Part shown: one piece after another, positions 27,370 to 38,006 of the stretch | How the letters are laid out: each line of letters opens with the position of its first letter | Numbering within the stretch: position 1 is the first letter of the stretch | Assembly: GCF_021729085.1 (NCBI RefSeq) | Contig: NZ_JAJSAR010000001.1 | Coordinates: forward strand, 1,612,001-1,676,000 | Direction of reading: 5' to 3' | DNA: 64,000 bases | DNA from: Pseudohongiella sp. O18 | GTDB lineage: Bacteria; Pseudomonadota; Gammaproteobacteria; Pseudomonadales; Pseudohongiellaceae | Notes under the pieces: model-generated | The model's database searches: none | What the model was told of the DNA's origin: nothing | The model's input: the letters and a program-made list of their open reading frames with translations, nothing else | Position numbers and translations under genes: made by a program

Positions 27370-28101
27370 TTAGTACCCGGTCTGATTCTCCAGAGGTTTG
27401 GTGCGGAACCAGCCAGTCACCGCGAAACGAGGTGTTTTGGCGAAGGGCGCGACAAATGTGACTGAGTGCACATGGGCAACATCGAACAGGACCAGCGAGT
27501 TAAACTGCGGCGCCCAGGCGTCACGAGGCGTGCCGTCATCCTGAAAAAACTGCAGCATGCCACCCCAGTCGGGGTGCCACTGAGGTGAAAAATTCATGAC
27601 ATAGGCGACCCGTCTGCCTTCGCTGGGGTGAAAGTCATTGTGTCGCGTCAGGAAATTGCCTGGCAGATAACGTGTTGCCTGAGCTGAGGCTGCCAGTATG
27701 TCAGCATGACCACTGATCTGTCTGATCTGTTCCAGAAAAGGCTCGGCATTGATGAGTTGTGCAAATTGCGTGAGCGCAGCAGGGGTGTCCACTGCGCTCC
27801 GGCCAGTAATATCGTGGCGGCCGTACAGAAAACCTGAACCCCGGCTGGCATTTTCGTGGATTTTCTGCTGCAGACTTTGTATCTGGTCATTGGAAAGCTG
27901 ACGCATCTCGGCATCGCTCAATACACCGTTGTCGCCATCAATATTGAAGGCGCTGCTGAACGGTGTTTCCCGAGCCAGTGTCTGCAACAGCTGGCTTGCA
28001 TCATCCGCTTTCAGGAAATTCGCGACACGGACACGTCTGTCCAAAACGTATTGCTGATGGACGAGCTCGGGGCTGAACTCAGTATTGATGTCGATGCTCA
28101 C
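27370..28101 (-). CDS. 2OG-Fe(II) oxygenase, prolyl-hydroxylase-like, in the speBA operon
   Basis: 243 residues with the full facial triad: H154-x-D156 (LTRHNDFHPSEGRRVAYVMN, quoted to 20), H212 (AHVHSVTFV) and R225 for 2-oxoglutarate. The pattern resembles TPA1/prolyl 4-hydroxylase-like enzymes that act on proteins. It is translated from a GTG that directly follows the TAA of speA with no spacer, so it is tightly coupled to arginine decarboxylase. This suggests a job linked to polyamine or arginine metabolism, or to a protein modified in parallel, but no substrate can be read from sequence. Confidence 0.85.
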   Translation of the reverse strand: MSIDINTEFSPELVHQQYVLDRRVRVANFLKADDASQLLQTLARETPFSSAFNIDGDNGVLSDAEMRQLSNDQIQSLQQKIHENASRGSGFLYGRHDITGRSAVDTPAALTQFAQLINAEPFLEQIRQISGHADILAASAQATRYLPGNFLTRHNDFHPSEGRRVAYVMNFSPQWHPDWGGMLQFFQDDGTPRDAWAPQFNSLVLFDVAHVHSVTFVAPFAKTPRFAVTGWFRTKPLENQTGY

Positions 28102-30051
28102 TTAACGAACGACCTCTGTTGTACAGTAGGTGCTTTCGTCAAGGCGCCGCGTGTAATTATTAAGGATGCGTGAGCCTTCGGCTGCTTTGATGATGCCAGC
28201 GTTGATCTGTTTGCGGATAAGCTCGGTCATGCGACGGTCAAGGTCATTTGGGAAATACTGCACCTGGCTGAGCATGTCCTTGATACTGATACCCTTCAGT
28301 GTTTCCTCTATCCAGAAATTGCCTGATTCGTCATCGCGGGCGTAAACATGCACTTCATCGACCCGACCCAGCAGGTTGTGGGCATCTCCCAGAATTTCCT
28401 GGTAGGCGCCGACCAGGAAGATGCCAAGGTGGTATGCTTCGCCATGCCTGTGCGTGTGCAAAGGCAGCCAGCTGGTGTTGGTGTTGCCACAGACGTACTG
28501 GTCGATTTTACCGTCCGAGTCGCAGGTCAGGTCGACAACCTGGGCGCGCCGCTCCGGCCGCTCGTTGAGTCGGTGCAGCGGCATCACCGGAAACACCTGC
28601 TGTATCGCCCAGTGGTCGATAATGGAATGAAAGACTGAAAAGTCACACAGGTACAGGTCGGTCAGCTGTTCTTCCAGTTCAAGTTGCTCAGTCGGCGGTG
28701 TGGCAAGCTCAGCTTCTGCCAGCTTGTGCAACACCTCGCGGCAGGTGCTCCAGTAAAGGCTGTCAGTGTGTGCCAGCTGGTCCAGTGTCAGGTAGCCAAG
28801 GCGCATCAACTGATCGGCCTCCTCGCGAATCTCGCGAGCATCGTGATAGCACTCCAGCAGAATGCCGGTGACATCTGTCTCGCTGGCCTCCTGAAACGCA
28901 GTCTCCATGCGGGTGACAACGGCCGGGGAATCTGCAGGCGGCTCATCGTTCATTGGCGGACTGTCCGGGCGGTGGACGCCCAGCACCGGAATGATCAGCA
29001 TTGAATGATGTGCTGTCAGCGCCCGGCCGCTCTCTGAAAGCAGGGTCGGAACCGGGACCCCACGCTCGTCACAGATCTCTTTGACGGCGTAGACAATGAC
29101 ATTGGCATATTCCCTGAGCCCATAGTTGATCGAAGACTCTGGATTATCATAGTCGCCACCGTAGTTGACGCCCAGGCCACCACCAACATCCAGGAACTGG
29201 ACTTTGACGCCGCGCAGTACCAGATCAGCATAGATCTGGGTAATTTCCTTGACGGCGCTGCGCAGTACCTGGATATCTGATATCTGGCTGCCGAGGTGAA
29301 AATGCAGAAGTTCCAGACACTGGCCCTGGTTGCGCTTTTCAAGCGTTTTGACCAGGCGCAGCAGCTCAGGCACCGTCAGGCCGAATTTCGATCGTGCGCC
29401 ACCGGACTCATACCAGCGTCCCGCACCCCGGGTGTTCAGTTTGACCCGCACACCCAGCCTTGGCGACATCTGTCGCTGGTCGGCCAGAATCATCAACTGT
29501 TCAAATTCAGAATACTTCTCAATGATGGGAACCACCTGCTGCCCGAGCTGTTGAGCGTTAAGCATCAGGGTCAGCATCACATGGTCCTTCACGCCGTTGC
29601 ACAGCAGCAGCGTATCCGAGCCGATCAGCGGCAGCGCGGCCATCAATTCGGCCTTGGAGCCGCATTCGATACCATTATTGAACTCGCGCCCGGCCTCCAT
29701 GACCTCGGCGACAACCTCCTGCAGCTGGTTTACCTTGATCGGAAAGATGCTGCGATAGCTGCCGTCGTACCCGGCTGCCTCGATTGCTTCGCGAAATTTG
29801 CGGTTCAGGCGCCTGACGCGGGAGCTGATGATGTCCTGAAAACGCACCAGCAGAGGCAACGTCGAGCCGCTCTCCAGTGCCTCGGCCACCACATCATTGA
29901 TATCAATGCGCAGCTCAGGGTTATCCTCGATTGGGCGCACACTGACATTGCCCTGATCATTGATACTGAAAAAGCCGTCGCCCCAGACATCGACTGAGTA
30001 CAGCTCGCGGGCATCGTCCAGAGTCCACGGCGATGAAGAGGTTTCTGTCAT
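28102..30051 (-). CDS. speA: Biosynthetic arginine decarboxylase
   Basis: 649 residues, the normal length of SpeA. The PLP-binding lysine is K106 in SIFPIKVNQ. Further family blocks are visible: GIECGSKAELMAAL, LHFHLGSQISD, VQFLDVGGGLGVNYGG and LLSESGRALTAHH. It converts arginine to agmatine. It is preceded by speB after 17 bases and followed immediately by the oxygenase gene, giving an operon speB-speA-oxygenase that makes putrescine through agmatine. Confidence 0.97.
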   Translation of the reverse strand: MTETSSSPWTLDDARELYSVDVWGDGFFSINDQGNVSVRPIEDNPELRIDINDVVAEALESGSTLPLLVRFQDIISSRVRRLNRKFREAIEAAGYDGSYRSIFPIKVNQLQEVVAEVMEAGREFNNGIECGSKAELMAALPLIGSDTLLLCNGVKDHVMLTLMLNAQQLGQQVVPIIEKYSEFEQLMILADQRQMSPRLGVRVKLNTRGAGRWYESGGARSKFGLTVPELLRLVKTLEKRNQGQCLELLHFHLGSQISDIQVLRSAVKEITQIYADLVLRGVKVQFLDVGGGLGVNYGGDYDNPESSINYGLREYANVIVYAVKEICDERGVPVPTLLSESGRALTAHHSMLIIPVLGVHRPDSPPMNDEPPADSPAVVTRMETAFQEASETDVTGILLECYHDAREIREEADQLMRLGYLTLDQLAHTDSLYWSTCREVLHKLAEAELATPPTEQLELEEQLTDLYLCDFSVFHSIIDHWAIQQVFPVMPLHRLNERPERRAQVVDLTCDSDGKIDQYVCGNTNTSWLPLHTHRHGEAYHLGIFLVGAYQEILGDAHNLLGRVDEVHVYARDDESGNFWIEETLKGISIKDMLSQVQYFPNDLDRRMTELIRKQINAGIIKAAEGSRILNNYTRRLDESTYCTTEVVR

Positions 30052-30068
30052 GAATTGAGTCCTTGTCG

Positions 30069-31061
30069 TTATTTGTTATCTGCGGCTTTGCAGTCAGCGT
30101 AAAGTGCCAGCAGTTCGATGGCGATCTGCGCACCTGCCAGCGCAGTCATCTCCGCATGATCGTAGGCTGGGGCAACTTCAACAACATCCATCCCCACAAG
30201 GTTGATGCCCTGCAGCTGACGAATGATGCTAAGTGCCTGCAGCGACGACAGTCCACCGGGGACGGGGGTGCCGGTGCCGGGAGCAAAAGCCGGGTCAAGG
30301 CAGTCGATATCGAAGGTAATGTACGCTGGGTGATTGCCCACGCGCTCCTTGATGCGCTGCGCGATTGCAGCGGCTGTCATGTCCTGAACCTGAGGCGCGT
30401 AAACGATGTCGTAGCCCAGCGTGTCGTCGTTGGTAGTCCGGATGCCAATCTGAATGGAATGTTCCGGAAGCACGATGCCTTCTTTGGCAGCCTTGTAAAA
30501 CATAGTGCCATGATTGACACCCTCGCCAGATGAGGGCCAGGTATCGGTGTGTGCGTCGAAGTGGATCAGCGCGATCGGACCGTGTTTTTTGTGGTGCGCA
30601 ACAAGACTTGGATAGGAGATGAAATGATCACCACCGAGCAGCAGCGTGGCCGTCCCCTGATCCAGGATCTCACTGATGCACGACTGCATATGCTTGATGC
30701 TGGCCAGACCGCCGCCCTGACGATTTTCGCAATCACCATAATCGACAACGCGCAGTGCTGCCAGGGGATCGGTTTTCCATGGCCAGGGGCGTTCCCATGC
30801 CAGCGACAGAGAGGCGTTGCGGATGGCTCGCGGGCCAAGCCTGGCGCCGGAACGATTCGTGGTTGCCACATCAAAGGGCACGCCCATGACGGCCACATCA
30901 ATGCCGGTCAGATCCCGGCCAAATGGCGTACGGAAGAAACTGACGGCGCCACCAAAGCTGTGCGAATTGACGGCTCCGGTGCCCGGCTGACCCGTGATTG
31001 CGTTGTCCCAACTATTACCCATACTGATGTTTGTCCTCAGGAATCGCTTGATGTCTGTCAT
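30069..31061 (-). CDS. speB: Agmatinase
   Basis: 330 residues of the ureohydrolase family with all manganese ligands: GGDH (H146), FDAHTD (D169, H171, D173) and FDIDCLDPAFAPGTGTPVPG. It hydrolyses agmatine to putrescine and urea. The operon partner speA makes agmatine, which supports agmatinase over arginase or guanidinobutyrase. ATG 31061 is used; the in-frame TTG 31064 is ignored, and an internal ATG at 31022 (MGNSWDN) is possible, because no strong ribosome-binding site precedes either. Confidence 0.93.
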   Translation of the reverse strand: MTDIKRFLRTNISMGNSWDNAITGQPGTGAVNSHSFGGAVSFFRTPFGRDLTGIDVAVMGVPFDVATTNRSGARLGPRAIRNASLSLAWERPWPWKTDPLAALRVVDYGDCENRQGGGLASIKHMQSCISEILDQGTATLLLGGDHFISYPSLVAHHKKHGPIALIHFDAHTDTWPSSGEGVNHGTMFYKAAKEGIVLPEHSIQIGIRTTNDDTLGYDIVYAPQVQDMTAAAIAQRIKERVGNHPAYITFDIDCLDPAFAPGTGTPVPGGLSSLQALSIIRQLQGINLVGMDVVEVAPAYDHAEMTALAGAQIAIELLALYADCKAADNK

Positions 31062-31064
31062 CAA

Positions 31065-31366
31065 ACGTCTTTCGAATGCGTGTTAAAGGTAAACTACCTA
31101 CCTGCCAAATCCAAGTGGGCGATAGGCGCAGTGAGTGATCTGCTCACCTGAAAGATGGGTATTTTGCGCGTTTTAGTTCAAAAAGAGATATGTAATCGAT
31201 CTAGGCGGAAAATAGGACAAAAAACGGACTTAATGTCCTTGAGTGTCAAGAGTTGTAACACTTTTTCCACGAATTCTCCCTTTATCGCGACAGACGGCAT
31301 GGGATACTCCTGTTAATTCTTTAAGATTGATCCATAACCGATCATCGTCGCGTATTCAGGACTATC
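31065..31366. other. Intergenic region between divergent speB and RND adaptor genes
   Basis: About 300 bases without a gene. It must contain both promoters, but I see no convincing -35/-10 pair. Two short inverted repeats are present: AGGTAaacTACCT at 31087-31099 near speB, and GTGAG/CTCAC arms at 31131-31135 and 31143-31147. The middle is A-rich (31170-31235). No TetR-like regulator gene is next to the pump. Confidence 0.4.
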
Positions 31367-32707
31367 ATGACGCATCTAAGCACGATCCACAGACTGACCC
31401 GAACATGCCTGCTGGTATCCGGTTTGAGTCTGCTTGTAGCCTGTGGCTCAGAGCAGGAACAGGCGGCAGATAACCGGCCAGGACGTCCAGGCGGATTCGG
31501 TCCGGGTGGCGCGCAGGTCATCCCGGCGGTTGAAGTTGTTGTAGCGCGTCGCGGTGCACTGCCGCTGGAAGAGCGGTTGACGGGCAGGGTCAGTGCCCGC
31601 AGTCAGACCGAGATCTATCCCGAAGTTGCGGGCCCGATCACCGAAATCTACATCGACAATGGCGACTTCGTGAACGAAGGCGACCCACTGGTGCAGCTGC
31701 GTGACGACGAGTATGTCGAACGTTATCAGCAGGCGCAGGCAGGCCTGGATATCGCGCGGGCGCAAACCCGTCAGGCAGAAGCCAATCTGCAGGTGCTGGA
31801 AAGCCAGATGCGTCGCGTGCAGGAATTAACCACACGGCAGCTGGAGACTGCTTCAGCGTTGGAGAGCATCCAGGTTGAAGTAGAAGTGGCCAGGGCCAAC
31901 GTCGACCTGAGAGAAGCCCAGGAAAGCCAGGCACAATCCATTCTTGAAGAGCGCCGGCTGCAGCTTCTGAATACCACGGTCAGAGCGCCGATCAGCGGCA
32001 CTGTAGGCCAGCGTAATGCCGAGCGAGGCCAGATCGTGAATACCGGTTCACGCCTGTTTCTGATCGGTGATATGGATGAGGTCCGAATTGAGGTTCTGAT
32101 CACTGAGCGGCAGCTTAATTTCATTCGTGAAGGGATGACAGTCAATCTTTATTCCGAAAACTGGCCTGATGTCGTCCTTGAATCAGAAATCTCCAGAATC
32201 TCTCCTTTCCTTGATACCAGCACGCTGCGCACTCAGGCCTATATCGACATGGCCAACCCGGATGGTCTGATGAGACCGGGCATGTTCCTTAACGTGGATG
32301 TACTCTACGGCGAATCTGCCGAAGCTGTGCTGATCCCGAACAGTGCGCTGTATCGAAATCCGCGAACCGGCGAGGAGGGCGTCTATGTCATGTCGCCGCC
32401 TGGTGAAGAGTTTCGGCCTGTGGTTGAAGTCGACGGCGCCCCTGCGGTTTCTCCTCCGGCTGCGGTGCGATTCGTGCCTGTCACCGTGATCGCCAGTGGT
32501 CGCATGGCGTCCGGCGTACGTGGCGTGCAGGAAGGTGACTGGGTTGTAACGGTTGGTCAGAACATGCTGACGGGTAATGTGCCCGAGGCGCGCGCCCGGG
32601 TCATGGAATGGAACCATATGATGTCGTTACAGCGCATGCAGAGCCGGGATATTTTCGACATCATCGATGCGGCTCGGGACGATCGTAACAACGCTGCCGA
32701 AAGCTGA
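31367..32707 (+). CDS. RND efflux periplasmic adaptor (MexA/AcrA type)
   Basis: 446 residues. Lipoprotein signal ending LLVAC, a Gly/Pro/Arg-rich linker, then the standard adaptor order: lipoyl half-motif (TEIYPEVAGPITEIYIDNGD), alpha-helical hairpin at about 115-195 rich in Gln/Glu/Arg, second lipoyl half (VRAPISGTVGQRNAERGQIV), beta-barrel (FIREGMTVNL) and membrane-proximal domain. It links the inner-membrane pump encoded next to an outer-membrane channel. No TolC gene is adjacent, so the channel must come from elsewhere. It shares a transcript with the pump, 16 bases downstream. Confidence 0.93.
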   Translation: MTHLSTIHRLTRTCLLVSGLSLLVACGSEQEQAADNRPGRPGGFGPGGAQVIPAVEVVVARRGALPLEERLTGRVSARSQTEIYPEVAGPITEIYIDNGDFVNEGDPLVQLRDDEYVERYQQAQAGLDIARAQTRQAEANLQVLESQMRRVQELTTRQLETASALESIQVEVEVARANVDLREAQESQAQSILEERRLQLLNTTVRAPISGTVGQRNAERGQIVNTGSRLFLIGDMDEVRIEVLITERQLNFIREGMTVNLYSENWPDVVLESEISRISPFLDTSTLRTQAYIDMANPDGLMRPGMFLNVDVLYGESAEAVLIPNSALYRNPRTGEEGVYVMSPPGEEFRPVVEVDGAPAVSPPAAVRFVPVTVIASGRMASGVRGVQEGDWVVTVGQNMLTGNVPEARARVMEWNHMMSLQRMQSRDIFDIIDAARDDRNNAAES

Positions 32708-32723
32708 GCAAGGGTAAACATCC

Positions 32724-35700
32724 ATGGCACTTACGGCTAATTCCATTAAACGTCCCATCGCCACCACGATGGTATTCCTGATCATTATCACCCTGGGTAC
32801 CCTGGGGTTTCGATACCTTCCCGTTGACCTGTTACCACCCATCGAACTGCCAGAATTATCAGTTCAGGTTGGTTATCCGAATGTCGGGCCCGAAGACATC
32901 GAGTTGCTGGTCACCGAACCACTGGAAAATGCGCTGGCGGTTGTGCCAGACATCGAACAGATGACCTCAACGTCCCGTGAGGGCCAGGGCTCTGTGACTC
33001 TGCGCTTCGCGCAGGGGACCGACATCAATGTGATCACCAATGACGTCCGCGAAGCACTGGACCGGGCGCGGCGCAGTCTGCCTGAAGACGCCGATCCACC
33101 CCGCATCAATCGCTTCAACCCTGACGATTCGCCCATCATGATTCTGGGTGTGCAATCAGACATGGATCTGATGGACCTGACCACCATCATGGAGCGTGAT
33201 CTCAGTCGCCGCTTTGAGCAGATTGGTGGCGTGGGTGCCGTAGATGTCTGGGGTGGTATCGATCGTGAGATCCGGGTGGAAGTACGGCGTGACAGGCTGC
33301 TTGCCAGTGGTCTGACCATGAACGACATTTCCTCTGCGATTGCCGCCGAAGGCAACAATGCCCCGGGCGGTAACGTGCAGCGCGGTTTGTCCGATCTGTA
33401 CGTCCGATCCATTGGCGAGTTCACCGACGTCGAGCAGATCCGTGATGTGGTAATCCGTAATGTGGAAGGCGTCCCGGTGCGTGTCGAGGACGTAGCCGAT
33501 GTTCAGTACGCACGTGCCGACATTGGCCGCTACATCGAGATCGACGACATTCCGATGATCCGTATGGGCATACGCAAACAAAGCGGTGCCAACACGGTAG
33601 CTATTGCTGAGGATATTCGCCGGGAGGTAGAACGCGTCAATCTGGAACGCAATGATCTGAGCATGATTGTGGTGACCGATCAGAGTGAATTTATCCAGGA
33701 GTCAATCGACAGTGTTCGCAACTCCGCAGTCTGGGGTGGCATTCTGGCGGTTATTGTACTGATGGCGTTTTTCCGCAACGGTTCAATTACCGGCATCATT
33801 TCTGTCTCCATTCCTATCGCCATCATCGCCACATTCGCGCTGCTGTACTTTGGCGGATTGACACTGAATCAGATGAGTTTCGGGGGACTGGCGCTGGGTG
33901 TCGGTCTCATCGTCGATAACGCGATTGTCGTGATAGAGAATATTGTTCGACACCGACAGGGCGGCGCCCGGCTCAAACGCGCGGCACAGCGCGGTACGCG
34001 CCAGGTTACCGGTGCAGTGATTGCCTCTACTGTCACGACATCTGTGATCTTCCTGCCCGTGGTATTCATGCAGACACTGACCGGCACCATGTTCCAGGAA
34101 ATGGCGCTGGTGGTTGTCTTTGCTCTGGTCTGTTCGTTGCTGGTCGCGCTGACGCTGGTCCCGATGCTGGCCAGCCGCTTTTTAACCATCAAACCCGACA
34201 GTGAACGAACCCAGCTCAGCAGCAATGAGCGCGTCCTGCAGTCATTGGAGAACCGTTACGAAAGTGTCATTTCCTGGGCGCTGCGTCACAAACTGATTGT
34301 TGTGGGTCTGGCAGCGGTACTTGTGGTCGGTTCAGTTTTCAGCCTGCGCTTCATATCCTATGAACTGACCCCGCAGACGGAGGCAGATACCATCAGTATC
34401 GGTATGCGCATGGACGAGGGCACCAACATCGCGATATTGCACTCCTATATGATGGAAATGGACACCATCATCCGCAATATCGTGCCCTGGGAAAATGTCG
34501 TTAACTACACGCGAGACGTGCGCAACAGTAATGCCGAGCTGGAATTGACGCTCGTTGACCTGGGTCAGCGAACGATGGACTCAGGAGAACTGGCCGACTA
34601 TATCCGTGCGCGAATCGAATCGGCCATCCCGGGCATGCGCGTGTGGGTGCGCGCCCAGTCTGGCATGTGGATCATGCGTAGAATTTTTGGTTCGGGTGGC
34701 GATGACGCCATACAGATACAATTGCGCGGGTATGATCTGGATCAGGCAGAGCAGATAGCACAGGGGATTCAACGTCGTGTTGAAGTACTGCCGGGTATTG
34801 CTGACGTCAATCTCAGCCGGCTTGAAGGTCGGCCCGAGCAAAGTGTGATTTTTGACAGGGAGCGAATGGCGTCTCTCGGTATTGGCGCTGCTGATATCAG
34901 TCGTGCCATCCAGGCCAGCATAGGTGGCTCTCGTGCCGGCGTATTCCGCGATCGGGGCGATGAGATAGATATCAATGTCCGCTTGCGGCCTGAAGACCGT
35001 CTGAACGTGCAGGACATCGATAATATCTCGGTCCGGGCGGCGGATGGCACAGTCGTGCCAGTGTCATCGCTGGTGACTACCAGCTATGGTCGGGGCCCAA
35101 CGGATGTCAGGCGCATCGATGGCCAGCGCGTTACCTACATTAATGCCAACCTGGAAAATGGTGTTGCACTGGGAGACGCCGTCGCGCTGATTCGTGCTGA
35201 CCTGGCCCAGATGGCGCTTCCCGAGGGTTTCTCGATTGTATACGGTGGCGAATACGAGGAGCAGATGAAGGCTCAGGCAGACTTCATCATGGCCATCGCC
35301 ATGGCGCTGATCCTCATCTACATGGTAATGGCGGCCCAGTTCGAGAGGTTTATCGACCCTCTGATTGTGATGGCCTCTGTGCCGCTTGCGATCGTCGGCG
35401 TGGTACCCACCCTGATTCTCACCGGCACGACCCTGAACATGCAAAGTTTCATGGGCATGGTTATGCTCATTGGTATTGTTGTGAACAATGCCATTCTGCT
35501 GGTGGACTACATTAATATCATGCGCCGTGAAGAGAAGATGGATCTGGTGCCCGCTGTCGTCAAGGCTGGCCATCTGCGTCTGCGTCCCATCCTGATGACA
35601 ACCGCGACAACGGTGCTGGGGCTGATGCCGCTGGCGCTTGGTGTCGGGGCGGGAGCAGAAATGCAGGCCTCACTGGCGCGGGTTGTGGTCGGCGGCCTGC

Positions 35701-35834
35701 TGGCTTCGACCTTGATTACGCTGGTCTTGATTCCGGTTGTTTACGTGGCAGTGCACTCGGCCAAAGAGCGTTTGGCCAGGCGTCTGCCACGTGGTGACGC
35801 ATCTTCCAGCCAGGGCTACAGCAGCGCTGGCTGA
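32724..35834 (+). CDS. RND multidrug efflux pump, HAE1 family
   Basis: 1036 residues, full length for an AcrB/MexB-like permease. Features include the first transmembrane helix ([20 protein letters not shown]), large periplasmic loops, the proton-relay segment of TM4 with two aspartates in [21 protein letters not shown], and the C-terminal repeat [20 protein letters not shown] followed by RLRPILMTT. The proton-driven trimer exports drugs, detergents or fatty acids. Its 3' end overlaps the convergent carbonic anhydrase gene by 19 bases. Confidence 0.95.
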   Translation: MALTANSIKRPIATTMVFLIIITLGTLGFRYLPVDLLPPIELPELSVQVGYPNVGPEDIELLVTEPLENALAVVPDIEQMTSTSREGQGSVTLRFAQGTDINVITNDVREALDRARRSLPEDADPPRINRFNPDDSPIMILGVQSDMDLMDLTTIMERDLSRRFEQIGGVGAVDVWGGIDREIRVEVRRDRLLASGLTMNDISSAIAAEGNNAPGGNVQRGLSDLYVRSIGEFTDVEQIRDVVIRNVEGVPVRVEDVADVQYARADIGRYIEIDDIPMIRMGIRKQSGANTVAIAEDIRREVERVNLERNDLSMIVVTDQSEFIQESIDSVRNSAVWGGILAVIVLMAFFRNGSITGIISVSIPIAIIATFALLYFGGLTLNQMSFGGLALGVGLIVDNAIVVIENIVRHRQGGARLKRAAQRGTRQVTGAVIASTVTTSVIFLPVVFMQTLTGTMFQEMALVVVFALVCSLLVALTLVPMLASRFLTIKPDSERTQLSSNERVLQSLENRYESVISWALRHKLIVVGLAAVLVVGSVFSLRFISYELTPQTEADTISIGMRMDEGTNIAILHSYMMEMDTIIRNIVPWENVVNYTRDVRNSNAELELTLVDLGQRTMDSGELADYIRARIESAIPGMRVWVRAQSGMWIMRRIFGSGGDDAIQIQLRGYDLDQAEQIAQGIQRRVEVLPGIADVNLSRLEGRPEQSVIFDRERMASLGIGAADISRAIQASIGGSRAGVFRDRGDEIDINVRLRPEDRLNVQDIDNISVRAADGTVVPVSSLVTTSYGRGPTDVRRIDGQRVTYINANLENGVALGDAVALIRADLAQMALPEGFSIVYGGEYEEQMKAQADFIMAIAMALILIYMVMAAQFERFIDPLIVMASVPLAIVGVVPTLILTGTTLNMQSFMGMVMLIGIVVNNAILLVDYINIMRREEKMDLVPAVVKAGHLRLRPILMTTATTVLGLMPLALGVGAGAEMQASLARVVVGGLLASTLITLVLIPVVYVAVHSAKERLARRLPRGDASSSQGYSSAG

Positions 35835-36466
35835 ATATCCTCGGAAGCCTCAATGATGGTGCTGATAGTGTCCTGGTCATGCACTTTTTTCAGTGCACCG
35901 GAGTAAATGTCATAGTGCCAGCCAGTCAGACGCAGCTTGCCGTCCTTGACGCGGCTGGCGATCCACGGAAATGTCATCAGGTTGCACAGTGAATACCCCA
36001 CCGCCGCCTGCTCACATCTTGCGTAAGTTGCGGGGTCTTCCAGTTTCTGACGATCAGCCAGTTTCGAGACCGGTCCGATGATCGACATCCAGCGCCCGAT
36101 GAATGATGATTGATCCAGCTTGTCGCCCTGCTGGACCAGCGTGCGAATACCGCCGCAACGGGAGTGGCCCAGGACAATGATTTCCGGTACTTCCAGCACA
36201 GTGATGGCGAACTGCAGTGCCGCACTGGTTCCGTGGTAGGAGCCCTGTTCTTCATAGGGCGGAACCAGATTGGCGACGTTGCGGATCACAAACAGATCAC
36301 CTGGTTCGGTGTCAAAAATACGTGACGGCTCCAGTCGGGCATCACAGCAGGTGATCAGAACGTAAGAGGGCGTCTGCGTTTGCGCTGCCTCCCTGATTTT
36401 GTCTTTATTTTCAGCGTAGTAACCGGCCTTGAAGCGCTTGTACCCGTCCAGTAGTTTGTCTGTCAT
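35816..36466 (-). CDS. can: Beta-carbonic anhydrase
   Basis: 216 residues, beta-class. Zinc ligands C41 (CCDARLEPSR, with D42 and R44 forming the dyad), H101 and C104 (VLGHSRCGGI) are all present. It hydrates CO2 to bicarbonate in the cytoplasm, supplying carboxylases and pH balance. It is a single gene, convergent with the RND pump and divergent from copC. The symbol is by function; can/cynT-type naming cannot be separated here. Confidence 0.93.
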   Translation of the reverse strand: MTDKLLDGYKRFKAGYYAENKDKIREAAQTQTPSYVLITCCDARLEPSRIFDTEPGDLFVIRNVANLVPPYEEQGSYHGTSAALQFAITVLEVPEIIVLGHSRCGGIRTLVQQGDKLDQSSFIGRWMSIIGPVSKLADRQKLEDPATYARCEQAAVGYSLCNLMTFPWIASRVKDGKLRLTGWHYDIYSGALKKVHDQDTISTIIEASEDIQPALL

Positions 36467-36656
36467 AATCGTGCTCGCTTGTTATATTCCCTGTGTGCAG
36501 ATCGCAGTATTGTATCCGACTGGGACGTTTGATTCAGTACTCGACTGCGACAAAATGCCACAGCGCCAGCGCTGTAATCCACAGGACGTTCAGGTAGAAT
36601 TCAGAAACCGGCCCGTAAGATCAGAGGCCAGACCTAATGATTGATGAGGATGTATC

Positions 36657-37070
36657 ATGAAACTGATGATGATTCGTAGCATGGCTGTCGCGTTGTTACT
36701 GTCTGGCCTGATCGGACAGGCATTCGCGCACGGGACTCTGATTGCCTCGATGCCGGGGAATGGCAGTGAGGTGAGCAGCCCGGAAGCACTGACGCTGACA
36801 TTCAATGAGCCTGTCCGACTGTTGCGATTGACTCTGGTTCATGGTGCCGCTCACGAGATGGATATAGGCTTTGAAGCGGTCACGACTGCCTCAGCTGAAT
36901 TCAGCTTCGAACTACCTGCTTTGATGTCAGGCGCACACACGGTCAATTGGACAATTATCGGACCGGATGGCCATACCGTCAGCGACAGCTTTGGATTTAC
37001 TGTGAACCCAAATGCCAGCGGAGCACAAATGCAACAACATTCGCATGGCGCAGAGCACCACCACCACTGA
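36657..37070 (+). CDS. copC: CopC-like periplasmic copper-binding protein
   Basis: 137 residues. The signal peptide is cleaved after AFA, leaving an N-terminal histidine (HGTLIASMPGNGSEV), the hallmark Cu(II) ligand of CopC/YobA proteins, followed by a beta-sandwich (LTLTFNEPVRLLRLTLV, HTVNWTIIGPDGHTVSDSF). A His/Gln-rich tail ends HSHGAEHHHH, giving extra metal-binding capacity. Start ATG 36657 has GAGGATG just upstream. copD follows after 11 bases, so the pair form a copper-handling unit. No CueR/CopR-like operator was recognised in the 190-base upstream gap. Confidence 0.92.
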   Translation: MKLMMIRSMAVALLLSGLIGQAFAHGTLIASMPGNGSEVSSPEALTLTFNEPVRLLRLTLVHGAAHEMDIGFEAVTTASAEFSFELPALMSGAHTVNWTIIGPDGHTVSDSFGFTVNPNASGAQMQQHSHGAEHHHH

Positions 37071-37081
37071 TTTGACCTAGT

Positions 37082-37987
37082 ATGACAGCGTGGCTGCTGG
37101 CCAGCCTGGTGACCAAGTCTCTGGTTTATATGGCCATGCTGGCCGCCGGTGGTGGCCTGTTCATTTCCCTCCTTTATCCGCTTAAGGCGATCACCGTCCG
37201 CTACCTGCTGCCTGCTACTGTTATGGGTCTGCTGGCGGTGTGTCTGTTTTTTCTTGTTCAGATCGGGCAGGTCAATCAGCAAAGCTTTTCCGGCATGTTC
37301 GACATGCAACTGGGCGTCATCCTGGCGGAGACTACGCTAGGTGAAGGGCTGCGCTGGCGCCTGACAGGGTTTGCGCTGGTTCTGATAGCGGCGGCCACCA
37401 TCTGGCTTGCTGACACCCATTCACGATTTCATGGCTGGATAGCAGCGGCTTTCATCACTGGTCTCCTTGGCTGCACCGCTCTGGCGGTGTCAGTCGCCGT
37501 GCTTGGCCATGTCAACATACTGGACATGGCAACGCGTGTTGCAGCGGTGCTGCACCTGCTGGCAGTGTCTGTCTGGATCGGCTCATTGCTGCCGCTTTTG
37601 TGGGTGTGTCAGCAGGCATTTCAAGGTGATCGTTATCCTGGCAGGTTGATATTGTTGCTGCGCCAGTTTGGTCAGTTTGGCTGGCTGTTTCTGGGCCTGA
37701 TGGTCGTCAGTGGAGTCTGGATGGCCTGGCAACTGCTGGGGAGTTTCAGCGCCTTGTTGACTACAACTCATGGACGTTTCCTGTTGCTTAAGCTGACGCT
37801 GGTGGCACTCCTGATGGCGCTGGGAGCCACTAATAAGTTCTTCTGGGTTGCTCGTCTGGTTGAGCCACAGAGCAGGCATGGAGCCGTCAAGGGACTGCGT
37901 TTGACTATTATGATGGAGATTGTGCTGGCTGTTGCTGTTGTTGTGGTAACGGCACTGATGACAACGGTGGAGGGTCCGGTCCGCTAA
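37082..37987 (+). CDS. copD: CopD-family membrane protein
   Basis: 301 residues, about eight transmembrane helices, matching the CopD domain (copper export or import protein of the inner membrane). The C-terminal half carries the typical histidine-containing helix LGHVNILDMATRVAAVLHLL and WLFLGLMVVSGVWMAW. CopD partners periplasmic CopC in copper uptake for cuproenzymes or in resistance. The gene order copC-copD supports this. Neither CopA nor CopB is present. Confidence 0.88.
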   Translation: MTAWLLASLVTKSLVYMAMLAAGGGLFISLLYPLKAITVRYLLPATVMGLLAVCLFFLVQIGQVNQQSFSGMFDMQLGVILAETTLGEGLRWRLTGFALVLIAAATIWLADTHSRFHGWIAAAFITGLLGCTALAVSVAVLGHVNILDMATRVAAVLHLLAVSVWIGSLLPLLWVCQQAFQGDRYPGRLILLLRQFGQFGWLFLGLMVVSGVWMAWQLLGSFSALLTTTHGRFLLLKLTLVALLMALGATNKFFWVARLVEPQSRHGAVKGLRLTIMMEIVLAVAVVVVTALMTTVEGPVR

Positions 37988-38006
37988 TCTGTTGTTTTTA
38001 GCGCTA

